A stretch of 64,000 nucleotides of DNA from Competibacter sp963695105 (GTDB taxonomy: Bacteria > Pseudomonadota > Gammaproteobacteria > Competibacterales > Competibacteraceae). The first letter of the stretch is position 1. Every line of letters starts with the position of its first letter. Under the pieces are notes generated by a model. It was given only the letters and a program-made list of their open reading frames with translations. It ran no database searches and was not told where the DNA came from. Positions 24,232 to 32,359 of this stretch are shown here, piece after piece. A program made the position numbers and the translations under genes. The stretch is from positions 1-64,000 of the forward strand of contig CAVOGC010000016.1 in NCBI GenBank assembly GCA_963695105.1, given 5' to 3'.

Positions 24232-26673
24232 TCAGTTTGCGGGCCGCGGCGCGAACACCAAATCCACTACTTGCCGCAAGCGCTCCACGAAGTGCAGGGT
24301 CAGCCCTTCCTGGATGTGGTCCGGCAATTCCTCGGCGTCGCCACGGTTGCCTTCCGGCAGGATAATCTCGAACAGGCCCGCCCGGCGAGCGGCGATGACT
24401 TTCTCGCGGATGCCGCCCACCGGCAACACCAGTCCGGTCAGAGTCAACTCGCCGGTCATCGCCAGCGGCCGGCTGGGCTGCTGGCCGCGCGCCAGCGACA
24501 GCAGGGCGGTGGCCATGGTGATGCCGGCGCTGGGACCGTCCTTGGGCGTGGCGCCTTCCGGTACGTGCAGGTGCACGAAAGCCTCGTCGAAGAACCTGGG
24601 ATCGGCCTGGTAGTCCTCCAGATGAGCGCTGACATAACTGTAGGCGATATTTGCCGATTCCTGCATCACCTCGCCCAGCCGGCCGGTCAGCTTGAAACCC
24701 CGGTTCTTGGTATGGACCAGGCTGGCCTCGACGTTGAGGGTCGCACCGCCCAGCGCGGTCCAGGCCAATCCGGTGACCACGCCCACGCCGGTCATCCGCG
24801 TTTCCTGCTTGAACGGCGGCTTGCCCAGATAGCGCTCCAGATCGGGCTTGTCCACCGCGATCGGCCCTTCGGCCTCCCCCTCGACGATCTTCACCGCGCT
24901 CTTGCGCACGATCCGGCCCAGTTGTTTTTCCAGATTGCGCACCCCGGCCTCGCGGGCGTAACCCTCGATGATCTGGGTCAGCGCGCCGTCCTCGACCCGG
25001 ATGCGATCCCGCTCCAGCCCACTGCGTTCCAGTATCTTTGGCCACAGGTGATTGCGGGCGATTTGCAGCTTTTCGGCGGTGATGTAGCCGGACAGGCGGA
25101 TGGTCTCCATGCGGTCGAGCAGCGGCGCCGGAATGGTGTCGAGCTGGTTGGCCGTGCAGATGAACAACACCTTGGAGAGATCGAAACGCACGTCCAGGTA
25201 GTGATCCAGAAACTCGGTGTTCTGCTCGGGGTCGAGCGCTTCCAGCAGCGCCGAGGCCGGATCGCCGTGGTACGAGGCGCCGATCTTGTCGATCTCGTCC
25301 AGCATGATCACCGGGTTGGCGGTCTCGGCGTCGCGAATGGCCTGGATGAACTTGCCCGGCAGCGCGCCGATGTAGGTGCGGCGGTGGCCCTTGATCTCGG
25401 CTTCGTCGCGCATCCCGCCCAGGCTGAGTCGGTAGAACTTGCGATCCAGCGCGGCGGCCACCGAGCGGCCGATCGAGGTTTTGCCAACCCCCGGCGGGCC
25501 GACCAGCAGGATGATCGAACCGCCGACCTGGCCCTTCAGCGCGCCCACCGCCAGGAATTCGACGATGCGGTCCTTGACGTCGGCCAGCCCGTCGTGGTCG
25601 CGGTCCAGCACCTCGCGGGCGTGCTTGAGGTCGAGATTGTCGGTGGAGTACACCCCCCACGGCAGGTCGGTGATGACGTCCAGATAATTGCGGGTGACGG
25701 CATACTCGGGCGAGCCGGTTTCCAGGATCGACAGCTTGTCCAGTTCCTCCTCGATCCGCTTCAGGGCCGCTTCCGGCGCCTGACGGCTTTCCAGCCGCTC
25801 GCGGAAGCGGTCCACGTCGGCGGTGCGGTCGTCCTTGGCGATGCCGAGTTCCTGCTGGATGGTTTTGAGCTGCTCGCGCAGAAAAAACTTGCGCTGGTGC
25901 TCGCTCATCTTCTCCTCGACCTGCTTGCGGATGTGGGTCTGGAGTTTGGCGACTTCCAGTTCCTTCTTGATCAGCACGATGACTTTCTTCAGCCGTTCCA
26001 GCACCGGCGCGGTGGCCAGGATTTCCTGCAACTCGTCCTTGCTCGCCGTGGTCAGGCTGGCGGCGAAATCGGCCAGCGGCGACGGGTCGTGGGTGTTGAA
26101 CCGGTTGAGGAAGAATTTCAGTTCCTCGGAATACAGCGGGTTGAGCGGGATCAGTTCCTTGAGGGTGTTGATCACCGCCAGCGAATAGGCGCGCAGTTCC
26201 TCAACCCCGGCCTCGTCTTCATCGCTCAGATACTCGACGTGCGCATGATAAGGCGGTTCGCTGGACAACCAGTTGTGGATGCGAAAGCGCTTGAGGCCCT
26301 GGGCAATGAACTGCAAACGGCCGTCGTTGCGGGTCAGTTGGTGCATGCGGGCGACCGTGCCGACCGGGTGGAAATCCTCCGGACCACGGGCTTTTTCCGC
26401 GCTGTCGGGCTTGACCAGGATCAAGCCGATGACCCGCTGCTCGCGGTTGGCGGCGGCCTCGATGGTGGGCAGCCAGGGATCTTCGTTGAGCAGCAGCGGC
26501 AGCGCCTGGGCCGGAAAAAACGGCCGTTCCGACAGCGGCAGCAGATACAGGGTGGAGGGAAGAATGTCGGCGGCGGCGACGATGGTGTTGCTGACGCTGT
26601 TCTCGCCCGAGTCATCATTCTCGCGCACGACTTCGGCTTCAATGGTTTCGTGGTCGGTCATGATCTTTTTCAC
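24232..26673 (-). CDS. lon: ATP-dependent Lon protease
   Basis: Cytoplasmic AAA+ serine protease. An N-terminal LON substrate-binding domain (LYLLPLSERPFFPAQALPLL) is followed by a coiled middle (QRKFFLREQLKTIQQELG), an AAA+ module with Walker A GPPGVGKT at 392-399 and Walker B VIMLDEIDK, and the protease domain with catalytic Ser715 (GPSAGIT) and Lys758 (GGIREKV). The 43-residue spacing is that of E. coli Lon. At 813 residues it is slightly longer than E. coli Lon at the N-terminus. The start may be the GTG at 26673 or ATG at 26661. It is not next to clpX, the usual neighbour, so it may be a second Lon. Confidence 0.95.
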   Translation of the reverse strand: MKKIMTDHETIEAEVVRENDDSGENSVSNTIVAAADILPSTLYLLPLSERPFFPAQALPLLLNEDPWLPTIEAAANREQRVIGLILVKPDSAEKARGPEDFHPVGTVARMHQLTRNDGRLQFIAQGLKRFRIHNWLSSEPPYHAHVEYLSDEDEAGVEELRAYSLAVINTLKELIPLNPLYSEELKFFLNRFNTHDPSPLADFAASLTTASKDELQEILATAPVLERLKKVIVLIKKELEVAKLQTHIRKQVEEKMSEHQRKFFLREQLKTIQQELGIAKDDRTADVDRFRERLESRQAPEAALKRIEEELDKLSILETGSPEYAVTRNYLDVITDLPWGVYSTDNLDLKHAREVLDRDHDGLADVKDRIVEFLAVGALKGQVGGSIILLVGPPGVGKTSIGRSVAAALDRKFYRLSLGGMRDEAEIKGHRRTYIGALPGKFIQAIRDAETANPVIMLDEIDKIGASYHGDPASALLEALDPEQNTEFLDHYLDVRFDLSKVLFICTANQLDTIPAPLLDRMETIRLSGYITAEKLQIARNHLWPKILERSGLERDRIRVEDGALTQIIEGYAREAGVRNLEKQLGRIVRKSAVKIVEGEAEGPIAVDKPDLERYLGKPPFKQETRMTGVGVVTGLAWTALGGATLNVEASLVHTKNRGFKLTGRLGEVMQESANIAYSYVSAHLEDYQADPRFFDEAFVHLHVPEGATPKDGPSAGITMATALLSLARGQQPSRPLAMTGELTLTGLVLPVGGIREKVIAARRAGLFEIILPEGNRGDAEELPDHIQEGLTLHFVERLRQVVDLVFAPRPAN

Positions 26674-26757
26674 GCGGCCAAAGGGGATTGAATCCTTAGA
26701 TGCGGGCGAGCCGGGGGATTATCAAGGTCGGCGCCGGCGCCGGATTGGACCCCGGCC

Positions 26758-27366
26758 TCAGAATTCGGTCTTGCGCAGCACGATCCGCCGGAACCAGCCG
26801 CCGGCCAGCGCCGGCCGGTCGGACAGCACGTCCAGGTCCGGCGCTTGCGCCAGCACCGCCTCGAACACTACATTGGTGCGGGTGGCCAGCAGGCCCAGCA
26901 GCGGGCTGACCAGCCGGCGCAGCGGCGCTTTCTGTCCCGGCCGCAGGAACTTGTCGAGGATCAGCACCCGGCCGCCGCGTCGCAATACCCGCGCCGCCTC
27001 GGCCAACACCCGTTCCGGATGCGGCGTCACCGCCAGAATCAGATGCAGCACCACCACATCGAACGTGGCGTCGCCATACGGCAAGTGGCGGGCGTCGCCC
27101 AGGTCGAGTTGGATGTCCAGCTTCAGGGCGGTGGCCTTGCGCCGGGCGCGCGCCAGCATCGCCGGAGTCAGATCCAGACCGGTGTAGCGCGGCCCGCGTG
27201 GCAGCAGCGGCAGATCCAGTCCGCTGCCGACGCCGACCAGCAGCACCTCGGCATGGGGTCCCTCGGACAACAGCGCCAGCCCATGTTGCCGCGCCGCCGC
27301 GGTGAACGGCGCCACGAAGGCGTCGTAAATCGGGGCGATCAGGGTATAGCTGTAGCGCAGCGCCAC
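26758..27366 (-). CDS. Class I SAM-dependent methyltransferase (UbiE-like)
   Basis: 202 residues with the Rossmann-fold methyltransferase motifs: motif I LLVGVGSGLDLPLL, motif II acidic residue in YTGLDLTPAMLARARR, and the later LGDARHLPYGDATFDVVVLH and LRRGGRVLILDKFLRPGQ. The pattern resembles small UbiE/COQ5-like or phospholipid N-methyltransferase-like enzymes. Substrate cannot be told. It ends 85 bp before the lon start region and begins 10 bp after the apaG stop, so it is likely co-transcribed with apaG. Confidence 0.88.
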   Translation of the reverse strand: MALRYSYTLIAPIYDAFVAPFTAAARQHGLALLSEGPHAEVLLVGVGSGLDLPLLPRGPRYTGLDLTPAMLARARRKATALKLDIQLDLGDARHLPYGDATFDVVVLHLILAVTPHPERVLAEAARVLRRGGRVLILDKFLRPGQKAPLRRLVSPLLGLLATRTNVVFEAVLAQAPDLDVLSDRPALAGGWFRRIVLRKTEF

Positions 27367-27376
27367 CCGCCCGGCC

Positions 27377-27760
27377 TCAGTGCAGGGTGCGCGGGATGGA
27401 CAGCACGAACGCCGGGATGCCGGCGTCGAAGGTCATGCCGTCGTCGGCCAGCATCTGATAGCTGCCGTGCATGCTGCCGACCGAGGTCTCCAGGATGGCG
27501 CCGCTGGTGTATTGGAAGCCCTCGCCGGGGCGCAGGTAGGGCTGCTCGCCGACCACGCCCTCGCCGCGCACCTCCTCGATCTTGCCGTTGGCGTCGGTGA
27601 TGATCCAGTGCCGGCTGAGCAGGCGGGCGGGGACATTGCCCTGATTCTGGATCACCACGGTGTAGGCGAAGACGTAGCGATCCTGCTCGGGGTTGGACTG
27701 CTCTTCCAGATAAAACGCCTGAGCGGCCACTTGGATGGCGTAATCGGATTTTTTCTCCAT
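27377..27760 (-). CDS. apaG: ApaG (Co2+/Mg2+ efflux-associated protein)
   Basis: 127 residues beginning MEKKSDYAIQVAAQAFYLEE, with the conserved RYVFAYTVVIQNQG, LLSRHWIITDANG, VGEQPYLRPGE and YTSGAILETSVGSMHGSYQM of the ApaG fold. The family has a fibronectin-III-like beta sandwich of uncertain biochemical role. The ATG at 27760 is the family start; the upstream extension of the frame is not conserved. Unusually, it is 26 kb away from apaH and lies with transaldolase and a methyltransferase. Confidence 0.95.
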   Translation of the reverse strand: MEKKSDYAIQVAAQAFYLEEQSNPEQDRYVFAYTVVIQNQGNVPARLLSRHWIITDANGKIEEVRGEGVVGEQPYLRPGEGFQYTSGAILETSVGSMHGSYQMLADDGMTFDAGIPAFVLSIPRTLH

Positions 27761-27794
27761 GGCTGGCGTTGCTCCGAGGGTAGGGAAGAAAGGT

Positions 27795-28902
27795 TCAGGC
27801 CAGCAGCGGGCTGGTCTTGACCGTGATGGCCGCCAGCAGCGTCTCGAAGGAGCGGATGAAGGCGTTGACTCCATCGATTTCCAACTGATCGGTGACGGCG
27901 CTCAAATCGATCCCCAGTTCCGGCAACCGCGCCAGTTGCGCCAGGGCGGTTTCCACGTCCTGGTCCAGGGTCCGGGCGACCACGCCGTGGTCGCGGAAGG
28001 CGTCATAGGTCGCCGGGGGCAGGGTGTTGACGGTGTCCGGGCCGATCAGGTTGTCCACGTACAGCAGATCGGGATAGGCCGGGTTCTTGGTGCTGGTGCT
28101 GGCCCACAGCAGGCGCTGGGGCCGGGCCCCGGCCGCGCTCAGGGCGGCGAAGTGCGAGCCGCCGAAGATTTCCAGATATTCCTGATAGGCCAGTTTGGCG
28201 TTGGCGTTGGCGATCTGGCCCCGCAACTCCGGCCGTCGTTGCGCCAGCACCGGGTCGAGCGCGGTGTCGAGCCGGCTGACGAAAAAGCTGGCCACCGAGG
28301 CGATCCGGTCCAGCGGCAAGCCGCGGGCGCGACGGCGCTCCAGGCCGCGCAGGTAGGCTTCGGCCACCGAGACGTAGCGTTCCACCGAAAACAACAGGGT
28401 GACGTTGACGTTGATCCCTTCGGCGATCAGCCGTTCGATGGCGTGCAGGCCGGGCACGGTCCCCGGCACCTTGATCATGATGTTCGGCAGGCCCAGCCGG
28501 GCGAACAGTTCGCGCGCTTCCCGCACCGTGCCGTCCACGTCGTGGGCCAGGTCCGGCGACACTTCCAGGCTGACCATGCCGTCCACGCCGTCGGTCGCGT
28601 CGTAGATCGGGCGCAGCGCGGCGGCGGCGGCGCGGATGTCGTCGATGGCCAGGGCAAGGATACAGTTCGTGGCTGGATTGCTCCGGGTTGCGTTGCATTT
28701 CCCGGCGCAGCGCTGTGTCGTAGTCGCCGCTGCCGACGATGGCCTTCTCGAAAATGGTCGGGTTGGAGGTGAGACCGCGCAGGTCGTCCTCGGCGATCAG
28801 CCGCGCCAGCATGCCGGAGGTCAGCATGGAGCGCTGGATGTGGTCGTACCACACGCTCTGGCCGGCGGCGCTGAGCCGGCGCAGGGGGTTGGCATCGGGC
28901 AT
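27795..28902 (-). CDS. tal: Transaldolase (single frameshift)
   Basis: Pentose-phosphate enzyme moving a dihydroxyacetone unit through a lysine Schiff base. The N-terminus (MPDANPLRRLSAAGQSVWYD, then GLTSNPTIFEKAI) is in one frame. From ALAIDDIRAAAAALRPIYDA onward the protein is in the next frame and includes VSLEVSPDLAHD, IMIKVPGT, VNVTLLFSVERY and the Schiff-base region WASTSTKNPAYP. Deleting one C (G on the plus strand) near 28660 rejoins them as HELYLALAIDD. The corrected length is about 368 residues, matching the longer actinobacterial/cyanobacterial-type transaldolase. The gene is likely functional and the shift an assembly error. Confidence 0.9.
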
Positions 28903-29467
28903 GGCGGCTGTCCTCTGGCGGCGGGAAGAGTGACTTGGAAGAGCTAGTAATTGTAGCAATTCCCCGGCGTGATTCCGCTGTCATGGAATCTTTACAGCGA
29001 CGGATTCCGTGACGGTATTTTGCGGGGAAGGAGGAGTAAACGCTTATCGCGGGATTGACGAAGCTGCTTTCTTTGACAAGGAGTATTTCGGAATGTCTTG
29101 CGGCGATAGCGAACGATGCAGGGAGGCGTCATTTTTTTGAAGCTATCGAACGGGGAAGCGTGTCTCTTTGCCACCTCATTTCCGGGCTATTTGCTTAATA
29201 ACAGCGGCTTGTATTGTGACGGCAGGGTTTGTCATGATCCTGTTGCGGGAGGGTGCGCCAGGCGGGACGCTGAAGACCGACTTCCAGGGTTGGGCAGGGT
29301 GGAGAAAGACAGCGCGTTGACTCCATCGGTTGCTCGTGATTGACCGGATGCAGTGTCCGTTTTGACGCAAAAAGAGAGGTATTTAGGGGCTTGCTTCAGG
29401 GTAGACAGTTTCTTTCTTCCGCATATCTTGCCATGGCGCGGGATATACGGAACCGTATAATCACTTG
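28903..29467. other. Intergenic region, nothing recognised
   Basis: About 560 bases upstream of transaldolase. Short frames on both strands show no domains and no good ribosome site. The tal promoter should be near 28930-29000. The region marks the edge of the accessory block that begins at the next repeat. Confidence 0.5.
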
Positions 29468-29623
29468 TTTCGCGGACGCTTCGCGCCCGCGAAACGGGGC
29501 GGCGGATAGGCATCCGCTGGTTGCTTGGCGCTCCGCGCCGCACAACCACGCGGATCAAGCCGACATCGGCCGTCAAAGCCTTCGGCTTTTCCACCCTCGC
29601 GGCTTATCCGCCGCCCCGTTAGG
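29468..29623 (+). repeat. Composite hairpin repeat, copy A
   Basis: Begins TTTCGCGGACGCTTCGCG with its own hairpin, then GGGGCGGCGGAT, about 100 bases including a CTTCGGCTTTTC segment, and closes ATCCGCCGCCCCGTTAGG. Nearly identical to the copy at 30184 and inverted relative to 62692. The end GTTAGG resembles an integron R' box. Confidence 0.8.
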
Positions 29624-29656
29624 TTGCTAGGAAGACAAAAGGAGTATCGAATACCA

Positions 29657-30079
29657 ATGAATATTCCGCGGAGCAACTCTCCTGATTCTTGTTTCGAGAG
29701 CTTGTGGCTTGAATGCGTTGATCTGATCGCTAGAGGAACAACGCGAGACGTGTACGAAATTCCGGATACCGAAAAAGTTCTTAAAGTGTCTAATAGGCAG
29801 AGCAATTTCACTAATTGGTGTGAAATCGTCATACACCACTATAAAAGACATACCGGAGATCTAGCAGAAATATTTTCCTGGAGTGCTTCCGGTAAATTTC
29901 TTGTCATGGAAAAGCTTTCCTCGTTAGAGAGTGAAGATGGATTTGAAGGGCATTCTTTTCCTAGCTATTTAACCGATAGAAAACGTGAAAATTACGGGCG
30001 TGGTGCTGACGGTAAAATTAAGGCTCTCGACTATGCATCTCTAAAATTTATCGAAAGCACCTTATCTAGTTTCATGTGA
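29657..30079 (+). CDS. Small kinase-fold-like protein, cassette-type gene
   Basis: 140 residues, clearly more AT-rich than its surroundings. LIARGTTRDVYEI followed by EKVLKVSN looks like a kinase glycine-rich loop and the ATP-binding Lys. SWSASGKFLVMEKL resembles the hinge, and DGKIKALDYASLK near the C-terminus resembles a DFG-like metal site. The catalytic-loop HxD is not visible, so it may be a pseudokinase or a phosphotransferase-related protein. ATG 29657 has AAGGAG 12 bases upstream. It is followed within 30 bp by an attC-like palindrome and preceded by a GTTAGG end, the organisation of an integron gene cassette. Confidence 0.65.
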   Translation: MNIPRSNSPDSCFESLWLECVDLIARGTTRDVYEIPDTEKVLKVSNRQSNFTNWCEIVIHHYKRHTGDLAEIFSWSASGKFLVMEKLSSLESEDGFEGHSFPSYLTDRKRENYGRGADGKIKALDYASLKFIESTLSSFM

Positions 30080-30107
30080 ATGAACGATGCATGAAAAAAA
30101 TAGGCAA

Positions 30108-30186
30108 CCTAACAATGCAATCAAGTCATTCGCTGCGCTCACTCGGACGCTCCGCGAGCTGCTCCGCGCCGCTTATTGCGGCGTTT
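30108..30186 (+). other. attC-like recombination site 1
   Basis: Left end CCTAAC then AATGCAATCAAG; right end CTTATTGC then GGCGTT. The two arms are complementary with a one-base bulge, as in integron attC sites, and the middle is a GC-rich imperfect stem. It directly follows the kinase-like gene and merges into repeat copy B. Confidence 0.55.
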
Positions 30187-30338
30187 CGCCGACGCTTCGC
30201 GCCCGCGAAACGGGGCGGCGGATTCCAATCCGCTGGTTGCTTGGCGCTTCGCGCCGCACAACCACGCGGATCAAGCCGACATCGGCCGTCAAAGCCTTCG
30301 GCTTTTCCGTCCTCGCGGCTTATCCGCCGCCCCGTTAT
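30184..30338 (+). repeat. Composite hairpin repeat, copy B
   Basis: Almost identical to copy A over about 150 bases, including GGGGCGGCGGAT and its complement, ending GTTATG. The next gene starts 23 bases later. Confidence 0.8.
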
Positions 30339-30360
30339 GTGAACAAACTGAGATCGTAGA

Positions 30361-30378
30361 ATGGATTTTTCACCAATA
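30361..30378 (+). pseudogene. Severed 5' end of the NERD-domain gene
   Basis: ATGGATTTTTCACCAATA encodes MDFSPI. Joined across the IS630 element to 31510 it reads on as SQLVNALWYLIPITLLAAI, restoring one open frame with the gene at 31594. The TA at 30377 is the duplicated target. Confidence 0.8.
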
Positions 30379-30393
30379 ATTCCATTTCCAATT

Positions 30394-30900
30394 CTATAGT
30401 GAAGCTATAATCCAGGGCCAAGCGACGATGGAATGGACGCGATGATGGTCAAGTTCCAGCTCATGGAGCGCCCCTTCCAAATGATTTTCCAGCGCGTCCA
30501 GGCTTTCGAAGAGGCGGTTGTGGAAGGATTTCTCCCGTAGGTCATCCCAAAGATGCTCGACCGGATTGAGTTCGGGCGAGTACGGCGGCAGTTTGAGCAA
30601 GCGCACATTGGGTGCCAGCGCAAGGGAGTCGCTCCGATGCCAACCGGCGCCATCAAGCACCATGACGATCCGCTCGCCAGGATGGCGGGAGGCGACCTCG
30701 TCGAGGAAGAGTTGCATGCATTGGCGATTGACGCGGGGCAGAATCAGGGTATCCAGCTGACCGTCGGCCACCGAGACCGCCGCATAGGCGTATGTGTATT
30801 CTTGCACGACCATGGCCTGGCACAGGGGCCGAACGGGCTTGGGGCACCAACAGCGCCGGGTATCCGAGATGCGCCCGAAGCGTGCCTCGTCCTGAAACAT
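30394..30900 (-). CDS. IS630 transposase, catalytic part (frame B)
   Basis: 168 residues carrying the DDE core of IS630 transposases: MFQDEARFGRISD with the first Asp, VMVLDGAGWHRS with the second, and LPPYSPELNPVEHLWDDLRE with the final Glu. By itself it lacks the DNA-binding domain. It lies in the -1 frame relative to the upstream frame A and joins it at an A AAA AAC heptamer (30960-30966), reading KKKLPDVLAEIDHQWLSEGP through the junction. Programmed -1 frameshifting is known in several IS630-family elements and fits here. Confidence 0.88.
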   Translation of the reverse strand: MFQDEARFGRISDTRRCWCPKPVRPLCQAMVVQEYTYAYAAVSVADGQLDTLILPRVNRQCMQLFLDEVASRHPGERIVMVLDGAGWHRSDSLALAPNVRLLKLPPYSPELNPVEHLWDDLREKSFHNRLFESLDALENHLEGALHELELDHHRVHSIVAWPWIIASL

Positions 30901-31451
30901 CAGCCGGATGGGTCCTTCACTGAGCCACTGGTGGTCGATTTCCGCGAGGACGTCGGGGAGTTTTTTTTCCAGTTCTCTTGCGCGGCCACATTGGCTTTGG
31001 GATGTTGCTTGTCTGGAACCAGCTTGCGCCAGCCATGACGGTGCGGCAGGTTGTAGGCGGAGGCCAGCGCGCCCTTGCGCCCCAGGCGGACATCCAGCGC
31101 TCGTTTGATCTCGCCGACCACCAGGATGCCACCCCCCTTGGCCTTCTCGAAGAACGGGGCCAGAAAGGCCGCTTCCTCGGCGCGCGTCATGTTCTCGTGC
31201 CGGCGCCCGCCTCTCCTCGCCCGACCGCTATCCGGAACGCCGCCGGCGCGGACAAAGCGCGTTCGGAGTTGACAGGCCCAACCCACTGACACACCCATCG
31301 CTTGCGCCGTTTGTTCCAGCGACAAGCCCAACGCCAAGGGCAACACCACGGCCTGCGCTTGTCTCAATTCCTCAACCGTCCGTGCCTTCGCCAAGCACGC
31401 CTTGGCCTGCTCCAGAAACTCACCACCGCTCGCTCGTCGTCCCATCGCCAC
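30900..31451 (-). CDS. IS630 transposase, DNA-binding part (frame A)
   Basis: 183 residues as written. The N-terminal part has a helix-turn-helix (LPLALGLSLEQTAQAMGVSVGWACQL) and a winged-helix region, as in IS630 proteins. After ENWKK the frame becomes Ser/Thr/Lys-rich, while the -1 frame continues with a proper transposase sequence. A run of eight A residues sits at the switch. Frame A alone might act as an inhibitor of transposition; the full transposase would be the -1 fusion of about 330 residues. Confidence 0.85.
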   Translation of the reverse strand: MAMGRRASGGEFLEQAKACLAKARTVEELRQAQAVVLPLALGLSLEQTAQAMGVSVGWACQLRTRFVRAGGVPDSGRARRGGRRHENMTRAEEAAFLAPFFEKAKGGGILVVGEIKRALDVRLGRKGALASAYNLPHRHGWRKLVPDKQHPKANVAAQENWKKNSPTSSRKSTTSGSVKDPSG

Positions 31452-31593
31452 ACCTCCTTCGCTTGGGGTGTGGTTATTATTTTATGATTGATATGGAAAT
31501 GGAATAATAAGCCAACTAGTTAATGCTCTGTGGTATTTAATACCCATTACACTTCTCGCGGCAATTATAAGATCACCTTGGTTTAAAGGCTTA

Positions 31594-32271
31594 ATGGGTG
31601 AGTTTATCGTCAATCTTTCTGCAAAATTGTTGCTCGACAAAAAACAATATCACCTTATAAAAAATGTAACACTGCCCACCGAAGATGGGACTACCCAAAT
31701 TGACCATATAGTTGTTTCTATTTTCGGTGTATTCGTGATTGAAACGAAAAATATGAAAGGCTGGATATTTGGCGGCCCAAACCAACGAACATGGACTCAG
31801 AAAATATACAAGCATTCAAATAAATTCCAAAACCCATTGCATCAGAACTATAAGCATGTAAAAACACTTGAATCCCTATTGGGGCTAGGTGAACAACAAA
31901 TATATTCAGTAATCGTTTTTATCGGCGACAGCATATTCAAAACAGAAATGCCCGAAAATGTAACGTATGGCGGAGGATATGCCAGGTACATTAAATCAAA
32001 GAAAGAGCCGATATTAACTGAATTAGAAGTAAATGAAATTACGGAAAGAATCGAATCAGGTAGGCTCTCACCTTCCTTCAAGACAAATCGCGAACATGTA
32101 AAGCATGTGAGGAATATCGTTGCGGAAAAAGAAAAGGAAAGTACGCCGAGTTGTCCAAAATGTGGTAGTTTAATGGTATTGAGAGAAACCAAGAAAAGCC
32201 AAAATACCGGTAAGAAATTTTGGGGCTGTACAAAGTTTCCTCAATGTAGAGAAATAATGAATATCACATAA
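31594..32271 (+). CDS. NERD-domain nuclease-related protein with C-terminal zinc ribbon (5' end lost to IS630)
   Basis: 225 residues from the first remaining ATG. The NERD domain is clear: GEFIVNLSAKLLLDKKQYHL, TEDGTTQIDHIVVSIFGVFV and ETKNMKGWIFGG, with the D-(E)xK-like catalytic pattern. The C-terminus is a topoisomerase-type zinc ribbon (CPKCGSLMVLR, then FWGCTKFPQC). The open frame extends upstream of 31594 into a membrane anchor and matches MDFSPI at 30361 once the IS is removed, so the native protein was about 250 residues and membrane-tethered. It may still be expressed from this ATG, without its anchor. AT-rich, followed at once by an attC-like site. Confidence 0.85.
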   Translation: MGEFIVNLSAKLLLDKKQYHLIKNVTLPTEDGTTQIDHIVVSIFGVFVIETKNMKGWIFGGPNQRTWTQKIYKHSNKFQNPLHQNYKHVKTLESLLGLGEQQIYSVIVFIGDSIFKTEMPENVTYGGGYARYIKSKKEPILTELEVNEITERIESGRLSPSFKTNREHVKHVRNIVAEKEKESTPSCPKCGSLMVLRETKKSQNTGKKFWGCTKFPQCREIMNIT

Positions 32272-32352
32272 CAATCACATGCAATCGGGCAGCAAAAAGC
32301 ACCGCTCGTTCCTCGCTCTTCTTTTTGCTGCCGGTAATGTGAAACGCTAGGC
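32262..32352 (+). other. attC-like recombination site 2
   Basis: Left end CACATAACAATCACATGCAA overlaps the stop codon of the NERD gene; right end GCCGGTAATGTGAAACGCTAGGC. The arms (CGGGCAGCAAAAAG with CTTTTTGCTGCCG) pair almost fully with small asymmetric bulges. This is the clearest of the attC-like sites. Confidence 0.6.
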
Positions 32353-32359
32353 CTTTCAT

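Larger units (their letters stand above)
30379..31507 (-). mobile_element. IS630-family insertion sequence
   Basis: About 1129 bp with inverted ends built on ATTCCATTTCCA, flanked by the TA duplications (30377-30378 and 31508-31509) typical of IS630/Tc1 elements. Two overlapping transposase frames read leftward. Confidence 0.85.

Noticed and set aside
23842..26691. A 949-codon open frame on the plus strand opposite lon
   Set aside because: It is antisense to a complete Lon protease with all catalytic motifs; long antisense frames are common in GC-rich DNA, and the translation has no domain.
29116..29343. A 75-codon frame upstream of transaldolase
   Set aside because: No ribosome site or domain and only moderate codon quality; could not be supported as a gene.
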